Positions 1 through 8,278 of a DNA stretch of 64,000 nucleotides are shown in pieces. The stretch spans positions 1,070,784-1,134,783 of the forward strand of contig NZ_JAPEUL010000007.1 of NCBI RefSeq assembly GCF_026113935.1, written 5' to 3'. The notes beneath the pieces are model-generated. The model ran no database searches. It was not told the origin of the DNA and saw only the letters and a program-made list of their open reading frames with translations. The number at the start of each line of letters is the position of its first letter. Within the stretch, counting starts at the first letter, position 1. Source of the stretch: Marinomonas rhodophyticola. GTDB taxonomy: Bacteria; Pseudomonadota; Gammaproteobacteria; Pseudomonadales; Marinomonadaceae. The translations under genes and the position numbers were made by a program.

Positions 1-861
1 TTTCCTTCAGAAATGCTTGCGAAAAAAATCGCTGAAGACTTGATTGAAGAGGTCAAGGCGACCTTAGGGACAAATTGGAGTAAGGTGCAGGGCGTTGGTC
101 TGGCCAGACCCGATTATATGGATTCGTGGCTGGAGACTTTAGTAACGGATACCGACCAGCGGGCGGACTTAGACAGGCTAAAAGAAGCACTAGCTTACTG
201 GCAGTCTGATGCATTTGAATCCTGGCTAACCCAATTAACGGGGTTGCCATGTTTTTGTGAGAACGATGCCGTGGCCGCTGCAACCAGTGAATTATTATTG
301 GCATCAGAGGTGCCACAACGGCATTTCTTTTACCTGTTTGTGAGTACGGCCTGTGGTGGCAGTTTTGTTGCCAACGGCGAGTGTTATTTTGGTGCGCATG
401 GCAAAGCTGGCAGTTTTGGTTTGATTCCTTCCGCCACGGGAAAGCATGGTAAGTGGATTCTTGAAGCCTTGTCTTTGTCGTCATTGCGACGTTTTTTTAT
501 GGAACAGCAAGTCTTATGGCCAACATCGGCGGACGCTTGGCATGATAGGCAATACCATCAACTTATCGATCGATGGGCAGAAGAGGTGGCATTCGAAGTC
601 ACACCGGCTTTGGCTTCGGTGATTGCGTTGTATGATCCGGAAGCGATTCTCATTGGTGGGCGTTTACCGACTTGCGTATTGAACGCTTTAATAGCAAGCA
701 TGGAGCGCTCTTTGATGGCTCATAGTATGTTGCCATTACCTATGATACGCATCGCCCAAACAGGCCATACGGCAGGAGTGTTGGGGGCGGCGGTATTGCC
801 CTTGTATGAAACCTTTGCGCCGCAGCAAAATTTGTTGCTTTTAAGTTCAAAAGAAAAGTAG
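1..861 (+). CDS. ROK-family protein, C-terminal part (5' cut by window edge)
   Basis: The reading frame is open from base 1, and the first ATG at 13 is probably internal because ROK repressors and kinases usually run 300-400 residues. What remains is the actin-like sugar kinase/repressor fold. It has a glycine-rich stretch GAHGKAGSFG near residue 128 and a C-terminal segment YDPEAILIGGRL near residue 210, both typical of ROK proteins. I do not see the usual zinc-binding cysteine cluster. An N-terminal winged helix, if present, lies outside the window, so repressor and kinase cannot be told apart. A TyrR-like gene follows after 77 bases in the same direction. Confidence 0.72.
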   Translation, partial: FPSEMLAKKIAEDLIEEVKATLGTNWSKVQGVGLARPDYMDSWLETLVTDTDQRADLDRLKEALAYWQSDAFESWLTQLTGLPCFCENDAVAAATSELLLASEVPQRHFFYLFVSTACGGSFVANGECYFGAHGKAGSFGLIPSATGKHGKWILEALSLSSLRRFFMEQQVLWPTSADAWHDRQYHQLIDRWAEEVAFEVTPALASVIALYDPEAILIGGRLPTCVLNALIASMERSLMAHSMLPLPMIRIAQTGHTAGVLGAAVLPLYETFAPQQNLLLLSSKEK

Positions 862-889
862 CTCAAAAGAAAAGTAGCTCAAAGGAAAA
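848..889. repeat. Short 16-bp tandem repeat after the ROK gene
   Basis: A 16-base unit (caaaagaaaagtagct) occurs twice in tandem at 848-863 and 864-879, followed by a partial third copy. It overlaps the end of the ROK gene and its stop codon. Purine-rich slippage is the simplest origin. No function is evident. Confidence 0.7.
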
Positions 890-938
890 ATAATGCTTCG
901 CTCTGAAGCAAGAGAATGACCATGAGATTAGCAATGCC

Positions 939-2408
939 ATGAGATTAGAAATTCAGTGTGAAGACAGAATTGGTATGGTGCGTGAAGCCCTTGATCTGTT
1001 TATCCCTCATCAAATTGACATGCGTTTGGTTGAAGTGGATACCAAGCGACGTTGTATTTATTGCGGTTTCTCCGACATTCCTTTTCCTAAATTACAGCGC
1101 TTATTGGCGGATATTCGTCGTTTAGACAGTGTGGAAGATGTTAAAACGGTGATGTTTACACCATCGGAAAGAGAGCATAACGCGCTTTATACGCTACTTG
1201 AGGCTTTGCCTGATGGTGTGATTTCTGTCGACTTGAAAGGCCATATTACCATGGTGACGGAGGCTCGCGGCGGAAGATTTACAAGTGCCCATTTCGGAGC
1301 TGTTACACAAACCTTTGCAGCAATTTATAAAGGGATTCACTTCTCTAAGGACACTTGGGCCAATCCTAAAGAGGGTATCAGTAAACGCATACGCATTCGT
1401 CACAAAACCTTGTTGCTGGAAATGAAGCCTATTTTTGTGTCTGATGATGAAGGGGTTGCCAATCCTGCCGGAACGGTGATTTATGTAAAATCGAAAGTGC
1501 GTTTAGATCGCCAAGCAGAAAGTCTTAAGCAAGCGCCAGACGCAGAGAACCCCCTTGAAAGCTATTTTCAACCTGCGGTACGCAAAAGTCCTAGCATGAG
1601 GCAAACTTTGAACCAAGCCAAAGCCTTTGTCGACGTTCCTCAGCCGTTATTGGTGCAAGGAGAAACGGGAACCGGCAAACGCAGCTTGATTGATGCCTTG
1701 TTTCAGTATTGGCATAAACGGCATGGCGAGCGTGATGCTAGCTTGATCGTTCGTCATGCTAGAGACTTGACCAAGGCAGACATCGAAGCGTTCGATAACC
1801 TATCTGGTTGGATTGTCATTGAGGAGATCGAATACCTCAGTGAATCAATGCAAATTGAGATAATGAACTGGCTAACTCGGCAACCCAGTATGCGTTTGGT
1901 GAGTGTGTCTTCTTTGAGCCAAGCTCAGTTGGCTGATGGAACGAGGTTAAATAAAGCGCTGTATTTCGCTTTAGCGACGCTGGTTTTGTCTATGCCGCCA
2001 TTGCGAGAGCGAAAAGAAGACATAGAAGGTTTAGTTCAGCAAATAGTGGTTGCTCAATCTGAGCGTCATCGACAAACGGTGCCATCAATAGCAAAAAATG
2101 CGATAGTGAAGTTGGCCCTGTATGATTGGCCAGGAAACCTGAAAGAGTTACAGAATATTTGCTTGCAAACCTTGCTGACGCAAAAAACATTATGGCTCGC
2201 GGAAGACATTCATGTGCCTCAATTAAATGCGTTTGCTGAGATGGCATTGGTAAACGATTCATTAGAGCAAACCGTAAAACAATGGGAAGCAGAGTTGCTA
2301 AAAAGGTTGTATCCAAACTTTCCTAGCACTAGACGTTTGGCCAAAGCGGTTGGCATGAGCCACAGTGCGATTGCTAATAAACTAAAAGAGTATGGTATTA
2401 AGACGTAA
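939..2408 (+). CDS. TyrR-like transcriptional regulator (ACT-PAS-AAA+-HTH)
   Basis: The 489-residue protein has the domain order of TyrR. An N-terminal ACT-type domain (about 1-75, opening MRLEIQCEDRIGMVRE) is followed by a PAS domain (about 80-190), an AAA+ domain (about 205-420) and a C-terminal Fis-like helix-turn-helix (TRRLAKAVGMSHSAIANKL). The Walker A is GETGTGKR and the Walker B region reads GWIVIEEIEYL. There is no GAFTGA loop, so like TyrR it should not activate sigma-54 polymerase. The AAA+ core also looks eroded between Walker A and B. By family it would sense an aromatic or other amino acid and act on sigma-70 promoters. Targets are unknown. The start region carries a 17-base duplication (see findings). 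Confidence 0.8.
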   Translation: MRLEIQCEDRIGMVREALDLFIPHQIDMRLVEVDTKRRCIYCGFSDIPFPKLQRLLADIRRLDSVEDVKTVMFTPSEREHNALYTLLEALPDGVISVDLKGHITMVTEARGGRFTSAHFGAVTQTFAAIYKGIHFSKDTWANPKEGISKRIRIRHKTLLLEMKPIFVSDDEGVANPAGTVIYVKSKVRLDRQAESLKQAPDAENPLESYFQPAVRKSPSMRQTLNQAKAFVDVPQPLLVQGETGTGKRSLIDALFQYWHKRHGERDASLIVRHARDLTKADIEAFDNLSGWIVIEEIEYLSESMQIEIMNWLTRQPSMRLVSVSSLSQAQLADGTRLNKALYFALATLVLSMPPLRERKEDIEGLVQQIVVAQSERHRQTVPSIAKNAIVKLALYDWPGNLKELQNICLQTLLTQKTLWLAEDIHVPQLNAFAEMALVNDSLEQTVKQWEAELLKRLYPNFPSTRRLAKAVGMSHSAIANKLKEYGIKT

Positions 2409-2475
2409 ATGCCAGATCGAATGAATCAATCTGGCAAGCAGAGAATGGAAAAATGTCTTATTAAAGCACACTCAC

Positions 2476-2637
2476 TCAGTAACGAGGTCTTTGGCGAGGT
2501 ACTGGGCGACGTGTTTCTTCGCGTTCAATTTTGATAGGTTGCAGCTTTGTTTTTGGTTGCATAGTCTGTTTCTGGATGTTGGCAACCAAGAAAGCAATTG
2601 CCGCGCAGGCAACGATGAATAGCAAAAATTCAAACAT
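2476..2637 (-). CDS. Small single-pass membrane protein, 53 aa
   Basis: A short minus-strand frame starts with ATG at 2637 behind a good ribosome site (GGAG seven bases upstream). It encodes 53 residues: a hydrophobic segment MFEFLLFIVACAAIAFLVA, then a basic, proline-rich tail ending RRPVPRQRPRY. This is one N-terminal transmembrane helix or uncleaved signal anchor with a positively charged cytoplasmic tail. I do not recognise the family. It lies alone between the TyrR-like gene and the HAD phosphatase, convergent with the former. The start signal and the clean hydrophobic/basic split support it being real. Confidence 0.55.
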   Translation of the reverse strand: MFEFLLFIVACAAIAFLVANIQKQTMQPKTKLQPIKIEREETRRPVPRQRPRY

Positions 2638-2740
2638 GGCATTTCTCCAAACTAATTATTCTTTTAACAATCATGGTTCAAAATGATCGCTGGGTAAAGG
2701 CATTTATGTTGTCTTTTGGTAACTTAAAAGCACTTACAGA

Positions 2741-3562
2741 CTACAAGTCGTACCTTTTTCTTAAGTATCTTGCAACGCCATCTTCGTCATGATGACCAAT
2801 CACATCGGTGGCTGCATCTTTAACGTGCAGCAAAGCATTTTCAGTGGCAAAGGCTTCATCTGAAACAGAGAACATTGATAAATCGTTGTCACCGTCACCG
2901 AAGACTAGCATTCTTTTGGCACCAATTTCTGCCTTTAGTTCCATTAATGCGGAACCTTTACACACATCACTGTGGTGGATATCCAGCCAGAACGCATCAG
3001 GGTTATAGATGCCACCGCCAGAATACGCTGTCAGATGGCGGTGTTTTTGTGTGTCTTGCACAATATTTTCAATAAACTCAGGGCGTCCCATGGCACTGAT
3101 ATTGGTGATTCTGGCGGTATGAGAAAGCTCAGCCAAAGGGTGAAGGCTCATGTTCTTATGGTTGCCTAGTTCATTGGCAATGTGGTCGCTTAGATGACCA
3201 CTCAAGGGGGAATGATACACGCGGTGAGAACCATCGTCTTCTAAACAAAAAACAAACGGCGTGACTTGGTTTTCTTCAAAAGAGCTTAGCAGTTCTGAAA
3301 TGTGGCTCTGAGACAGTAAATTGCGGTGACGATACAGATTTTGTTGAGGATTCCACCATTCAACACCATTTTTAAAAATCTGCCAGTTAGGAAAGTCATG
3401 TCCCTCAATGCAAGGCATGGCTGCAAAACGTGTGCGGCCCGTTGCAATTGTATAAAAAACACCAGCAGACTTTAAGCGCTTAAGCGTCTCGAGAGTGTAT
3501 TCAGAAAGACGCTGGTGCCGATTTAATAGCGTGCCGTCTAGATCAAATGCCACTAATTCCAT
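2741..3562 (-). CDS. HAD-IIB (Cof-type) sugar/nucleotide phosphatase
   Basis: This 273-residue protein has the HAD motif I nucleophile FDLDGTLL right at the N terminus and motif IV FGDGDNDLSMF near residue 218. A C2-type cap lies between them, which places it in the Cof subfamily of HAD-IIB phosphatases. These cytosolic enzymes dephosphorylate sugar phosphates, nucleotides or PLP with loose specificity, so the substrate cannot be inferred. ATG at 3562 is chosen over the in-frame GTG at 3568 because GAGG sits five bases before it. It is followed by the two-component system genes in the same direction. Confidence 0.85.
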   Translation of the reverse strand: MELVAFDLDGTLLNRHQRLSEYTLETLKRLKSAGVFYTIATGRTRFAAMPCIEGHDFPNWQIFKNGVEWWNPQQNLYRHRNLLSQSHISELLSSFEENQVTPFVFCLEDDGSHRVYHSPLSGHLSDHIANELGNHKNMSLHPLAELSHTARITNISAMGRPEFIENIVQDTQKHRHLTAYSGGGIYNPDAFWLDIHHSDVCKGSALMELKAEIGAKRMLVFGDGDNDLSMFSVSDEAFATENALLHVKDAATDVIGHHDEDGVARYLRKRYDL

Positions 3563-3613
3563 AATCACCTCATGTTCAAGGGTATCGACTATCGCACTGA
3601 TTTAACGAGGTGT

Positions 3614-5038
3614 TCAAGTGTCTTTTTCATTTTCCTCATGGTTTTCTTTCATATTTTTTAGCCGTTTACTGAGTGCAGGTTGTGAAATGCCGAGCATTCT
3701 TGCGGCGAGTGATTGGTTGTTGCTGGCTCTCTTCATGGCTTCATCGACTAATAAATCGGCCATATTGCTCAGCGTCGGCAACGGCATATTGGCAGCAAAG
3801 AGAATGCTGCTTTCCGTTAAGACGACGGGCTTTTCTCGATTGAACAGTGGCTCAAAAGGTGCGCAGTTTAGTTCATTCGATGTGCTTTGGCTTACCGCAT
3901 CGTAAACCAGGGCCTTTAGCTCTCGTGCATTGCCAGGGAAAGAGTACTGGGACAAGTTCACAGACAAGTTTTTGGGGACGGTTAAACTTGGTTTATTCAT
4001 CTCTTTGCAAGCTAACGTCATAAAGTGGTCGATTAGCAAGGGAAGGTCCGCTAATCGTTCTCGTAACGGTGGAATCGTCACCATATGCGTTTTTAGGCGG
4101 AAAAATAAATCTTTGCGAAATTTACCTTCCGCTTGGAGCTGTGCTAGTTGTTGATGTGTTGCGACAACGATTCTAGCTTCCAGTCTCTTGGGTTTATCGC
4201 TGCCAACAGGGTAGTACTCGCCTTCTTGCAAAAGGCGTAACAGTTTAATTTGAGACGCCAGACTGAGATCACCAATTTCATCGAGAAATAATGTCCCTCC
4301 AGCCGCTTTTTCCACTAAACCTAGTCGTGTTTTGTCTGCGCCAGTGAAAGCGCCTCGAGCGTGTCCAAAGAGTGTGTCTGCGAAGACATTGTCATCGACG
4401 CCCGCTACATTGACGCTGACAAGTGGTCCTGGGCAACGACTTAATTCATGGATAACATTGGCGATTAGCTCTTTGCCAACGCCACTTTCACCAGATATTA
4501 AAACAGGTTGGCGTGTACTGGCGATTGACTCAATATAGCGAAAAGCAGACCACATGGCTTTGTCTGAGGTAATAATGTTTGCAAAGGCATCTGGTTTTTC
4601 TAGCTCGTTTGACAAAATTTGCGCGCGTAAAGCTTGGTTTTCTAGAGTGAGTTCTTGGGTATGAATGGCGCGCTTTAAACCGTCTAGGATTTGATTCTGG
4701 TCTGAGGTTTTTACAAAGTAGTCAAAAGCGCCTTGTTTGACGCACTCCACAGCGGTGTTGACTTGATTGACACCACTAATAATGATGACGCACACATTGG
4801 GGTATTCTTCTTTTAACCAAGACAATACTTTTTGGCCCGATACTTTTGGCATGGTGAGGTCTAATAAGACCAATCCTATGTCTTCACTTTCCATTAATGA
4901 CGGGATGAGACTTGGATCAGAGCAGGTTATTAGGTTGTTAAAACCTTGTATTTCCAATGTTAACGACATGCTTCTAAGAAAGGCGATTTCATCATCAACC
5001 AATAAAATCTTAAATTGAGGGTAGAGATTATGTTTCAT
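3614..5038 (-). CDS. Sigma-54-dependent response regulator (REC-AAA+-Fis HTH)
   Basis: The 474-residue protein has a receiver domain (about 8-125; LLVDDE and phospho-acceptor region LVLLDLTMP). A complete AAA+ domain follows, with Walker A GESGVGKE, the sigma-54 contact loop GAFTGA and Walker B GGTLFLDEIGD. It ends in a Fis-type helix-turn-helix (SLAARMLGISQPALSKRL). This is a DctD/NtrC-type activator of sigma-54 promoters. It lies 10 bases after the kinase gene, so the two form an operon. A textbook sigma-54 promoter precedes the TAXI gene at 7194, the likely target. ATG at 5038 is preferred to an upstream TTG inside the kinase gene. Confidence 0.9.
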   Translation of the reverse strand: MKHNLYPQFKILLVDDEIAFLRSMSLTLEIQGFNNLITCSDPSLIPSLMESEDIGLVLLDLTMPKVSGQKVLSWLKEEYPNVCVIIISGVNQVNTAVECVKQGAFDYFVKTSDQNQILDGLKRAIHTQELTLENQALRAQILSNELEKPDAFANIITSDKAMWSAFRYIESIASTRQPVLISGESGVGKELIANVIHELSRCPGPLVSVNVAGVDDNVFADTLFGHARGAFTGADKTRLGLVEKAAGGTLFLDEIGDLSLASQIKLLRLLQEGEYYPVGSDKPKRLEARIVVATHQQLAQLQAEGKFRKDLFFRLKTHMVTIPPLRERLADLPLLIDHFMTLACKEMNKPSLTVPKNLSVNLSQYSFPGNARELKALVYDAVSQSTSNELNCAPFEPLFNREKPVVLTESSILFAANMPLPTLSNMADLLVDEAMKRASNNQSLAARMLGISQPALSKRLKNMKENHEENEKDT

Positions 5039-5048
5039 GAAAAGGCTC

Positions 5049-6817
5049 TTATTTTTTGGTAGGGAGTTCAAAAAGATCAGTATTGCTCAATGTGCCTTCC
5101 ATTGCCGTGTTTGGCTTATAGACTGGGAAAGACACGGTTACACAAGTCCCTTTGCCTACTTCAGAATCAAAGGCCAATTTCCCTTGATGTGTATTAATAA
5201 TGGCCGAAGAAACAGACAGCCCCAATCCTGTTCCACCTTGCTCCCTTTTGGTGGTAAAAAAGGGATCGGTTAAGCGAATTAGGTTGGCAGGATCAATGCC
5301 TTTTCCTTGATCCTCAATGACAATAAGGACCTCTTTCTCATCCAAGCTTAAAGTCGTTGTGACACGAATGCTATCTTGGCGTTTTTCTATGGCGTCACAA
5401 GCGTTGATAATTAAGTTAATCATCACTTGTTCTACTCGTTGAGCGCTACCGATGATGATTGGATCGCGTTTGTCTACATAAAGTTCAAAGTCATCGGTGG
5501 CATTCCGAATTGAGGTGTCCACGAGTCTTATGGCGGTGGAGACCACTTCATTTATATTGACTTCTTGGGTGATTTCATTGGGTTCTTCACGGGCAAAATC
5601 TTTTAAATCATTGACTATGTTGCGGATGCGCAATGTACTTTGATCCATTTCGTCTAGTAAATACGGTAACTCCTGACGTAAACGATCAAACTTAAGGCCC
5701 GCGAGTGAAAAACTAGGGTCATTTTGGGCGTGTTTTGCTAAATAGGGGAGCGCGTCTTCCCAAGCGGCTTTCAAAATGGGGAGATTCAGCATTAATAAGC
5801 CAGTTGGGTTGTTGATTTCATGGGCAACACCGGAAACGAGTATACCCAACGAGGCCATTTTATCCGCTTGAATGAGTTGTTCTTGCTGAGACTTGAGTTG
5901 ATTAGAGCGCTTTTCTACTTCTTTTCTCAGCATTGCGTTCCATATGCTTATGGCGCCGATGGCGAGCAACAAAGCGATAATGATAGAAGCTGCATACAGC
6001 CCCAGTTTTTTCCAAGGAAAAGGTGGTGGTTCTAGTGCACCAAACCATTTCTCATAAATTTGTTGTTGCTTGCCAGTGTTTTTAAGAATAGCGAGGCCTT
6101 CATTGAAAAGGGCGATGATGTCTTCATTTTTGGGCAAGGCGCCATAACCCAAGCGTTGACCCGATATTGGGCTGGCGATGGCATGAATATTATTAAGCTG
6201 CATTTCCTTGCTTAAATAAAGGCTAGGGGAGTTGGCTGTTAAGGCGTAATCATGTTTTCCCGACGCCAATAAACGCAGTGCTTCAGCGTGGGTTTGAACG
6301 GGAATGATGATGGCTTGGATGTTATTGTCGATTAGGTATTCGTGCATGATGCTGGCGTTTTGGATCATGACTTCTTTGTTTTTGAGTTGTGAGACATCGT
6401 CAATAACGGGCGAGTCTTTACGAGCAAAAACAGAGTAATTGACAATCGAATGTGCGGATGAGAAGCGAATACTCTGGGCACGCTCATCGGAATACGCAAT
6501 GCCTTGAAGAACGTCTAAACGACCAGAATGTAGGCCTTCAAATACGGTTTGCCAATCGGCCATTTCTATTTGGACATGAACTCCCATTACTTCTGCAATA
6601 GCGTTTGTGAGTTCAACCGTGTAGCCCGTAGGCTCACCGTCGTCTCCCGCAAATTCGTAAGGTGGAAAATTATAATCCGCACCTACGGATATGACTCTTT
6701 TCCAGCCAGTATGGCCGAATTGCTGTCTCTTGCCGATAGCGGACCAGATAAGGACGCCAAGCCTAAAAATAGACAAAACAACGAGGCTAAAGTGCGTATT
6801 TTTAATGAGCTTAGCAT
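5049..6817 (-). CDS. Sensor histidine kinase with periplasmic binding-protein domain (frameshift in N terminus)
   Basis: The protein senses a solute outside the membrane and phosphorylates the adjacent regulator. From the N terminus it has a signal sequence, a family-3 solute-binding domain (starts VGADYNFPPYEF), one transmembrane helix (AASIIIALLLAIGAISIW), a coiled linker, and an HK catalytic module. The H-box is GVAHEINNP, the N-box NLIINACDAI and the G-box GGTGLGLS. In the raw sequence the signal peptide (ATG at 6817) is one frame away from the rest. Adding one base to the A run at 6698-6701 (minus strand) joins them as AGKRVISVGADY, about 589 residues. This is probably a sequencing error. 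Otherwise the body would start from a TTG near 6776 without a signal peptide. Confidence 0.82.
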
Positions 6818-6933
6818 GTACGGAAGGTCTTTTTTATTGATGTTATTGGGGCGAATACTAACGGTATAAGCCCAATAAAAAAAGCGTGGGAAATGAAATA
6901 GAGGTGAGCAATGAGTTTATTTATTGGTGCAAT

Positions 6934-6965
6934 ATAACAAAAGTTATAATTATAGCTTTTGTTAT
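6934..6965. promoter_or_regulatory. Inverted repeat, candidate upstream activator site 1
   Basis: Arms ataacaaaag and cttttgttat (6934-6943 and 6956-6965) are a perfect 10-bp inverted repeat around an AT-rich centre that itself contains aagttata/tata-type half sites. It sits about 160-190 bp upstream of the -24 element at 7123, in the range used by enhancer-binding activators. Binding by the neighbouring regulator is inference. Confidence 0.5.
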
Positions 6966-7030
6966 TAAGTGTATAGAGTGTGCATGTTTCGTAGGCTCTG
7001 GCTGACAGTTTCTTTGCAAAGCGATTTTTC

Positions 7031-7046
7031 TATAACTTAAGTTATA
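7031..7046. promoter_or_regulatory. Perfect 16-bp palindrome, candidate upstream activator site 2
   Basis: The sequence tataacttaagttata is a perfect palindrome centred about 85 bp upstream of the -24 element. It shares the aagttata half site with the inverted repeat at 6934-6965. Two related dyads upstream of a sigma-54 promoter are what a DctD/NtrC-type dimer array would need. Confidence 0.55.
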
Positions 7047-7122
7047 ATTTTGATCACGAATAAATGTGTGTTTTTATTTTGTTATTTTTATAAATATCAA
7101 TTGGTTAGAGAGTTTTATGGAG

Positions 7123-7138
7123 TTGGCACTTAATTTGC
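7123..7138 (+). promoter_or_regulatory. Sigma-54 (-24/-12) promoter of the TAXI-TRAP operon
   Basis: The sequence reads ttggcac-ttaat-ttgc. The GG and GC doublets are separated by exactly 10 bases, and the flanks match the RpoN consensus (TTGGCAC N5 TTGC). It lies 56 bases upstream of the TAXI start codon, leaving room for a short leader. A sigma-54 activator gene is encoded nearby on the opposite strand. Confidence 0.85.
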
Positions 7139-7193
7139 CATATAGCCCCGGTCACATGACATTAATTTAAATACCGGAATGCTTGAGGATTCT

Positions 7194-8165
7194 ATGACAA
7201 TTAAAAAAACACTATTTAAAGCTTTGTTTGTACCTGCTCTTGCGGGCGCTTCTATGTTGTCTATGGCTGACACGCAGTTTGTTTCGATTGGTACAGGTGG
7301 TGTAACAGGGGTTTACTACCCAGCTGGTGGTTCAATTTGCCGTATGTTAAACAAAGATCGCAAAGAACATGGTATTCGTTGTTCTGCCGAGTCCACAGGT
7401 GGTTCAGGTTATAACGTCAACAGTATTCGTGCTGGTGAATTAGAGTTTGGTGTTGCTCAGTCCGATGTTCAAACAGCCGCCCTAGCAGGTACAGGACCAT
7501 TTGAAGGGAATCCTTTCCCTGAGTTGCGTTCGGTTTTTTCGTTGCATCCAGAGCCTATTCATCTAATGGCGCGTGCTGATTCTGGTATTAAAACATTTGA
7601 TGATCTTGCTGGTAAGCGAGTCAATATCGGTAACCCAGGTTCTGGTAACCGTTCGATGATGGAGCTATTAATGGCGGAAAAAGGCTGGACCACAGCAGAC
7701 TTCGCTATAGCCGCTGAGCTAAAAGCATCGGAGCAAGCACAAGGTATTTGTGATGATAAATTTGATGTGACCATCTACGTGTCAGGTCTTCCAAATGGCG
7801 TTGCCCAAGAAGCAACGACGACTTGTGATATTAAATTGATTCCAATGAATGGATCTGCCTCTCTTGCGGTAATGCAAAAAAATAGCGCTTTCTCACAAGC
7901 GATTATTCCAGCCGGAATGTACACAGGAAATAATCAAGATATTGCGACATTTGGACCCAAAGCGACCATAGTGACGTCTGCTAATGTCTCTGATGAGGTG
8001 GTTTATCAACTGACAAAATCTGTTTTCGAAAATTTAGATTCTTTTAAACGTCTGCATCCTGCCTTCGATCGTCTTGAGCCACTTGAAATGGTTCACACTT
8101 CCCTTGTGGCACCATTGCACCCAGGTGCTGTGCGTTACTACCAAGAAAAAGGTTATATCAAGTAA
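7194..8165 (+). CDS. TAXI-family TRAP transporter solute-binding protein
   Basis: A 323-residue periplasmic protein with a signal peptide (basic MTIKKTLF, hydrophobic core, cleavage after SMA near residue 25). The TAXI signature GTGGVTGVYYPAGG follows immediately, then RAGELEFGVAQSD and LAGKRVNIGNPGSG. TAXI proteins deliver carboxylates or amino acids such as glutamate or 2-oxoglutarate to fused TRAP permeases. The start at 7194 is preferred to 7179 because GAGGA lies five bases upstream of it. The gene is read from a sigma-54 promoter and is followed by its permease. Confidence 0.92.
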   Translation: MTIKKTLFKALFVPALAGASMLSMADTQFVSIGTGGVTGVYYPAGGSICRMLNKDRKEHGIRCSAESTGGSGYNVNSIRAGELEFGVAQSDVQTAALAGTGPFEGNPFPELRSVFSLHPEPIHLMARADSGIKTFDDLAGKRVNIGNPGSGNRSMMELLMAEKGWTTADFAIAAELKASEQAQGICDDKFDVTIYVSGLPNGVAQEATTTCDIKLIPMNGSASLAVMQKNSAFSQAIIPAGMYTGNNQDIATFGPKATIVTSANVSDEVVYQLTKSVFENLDSFKRLHPAFDRLEPLEMVHTSLVAPLHPGAVRYYQEKGYIK

Positions 8166-8201
8166 GTACTCTGTTGCATGACGTTTCATGCACTTTGAAT
8201 C

Positions 8202-8230
8202 AAGCACCTATCTTTTGATGGGTGCTTTTT
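8202..8230 (+). terminator. Hairpin between TAXI gene and permease
   Basis: Arms aagcacctatc and gatgggtgctt form an 11-bp stem (one T-G pair) with a TTTT loop and a short T run after it. Such intercistronic hairpins commonly leave the binding protein in excess over its permease. Confidence 0.7.
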
Positions 8231-8278
8231 GAGTTTTGCAATGCGCTGCCACTGTGAAGTGGTGGATTAGGAGTCTGT

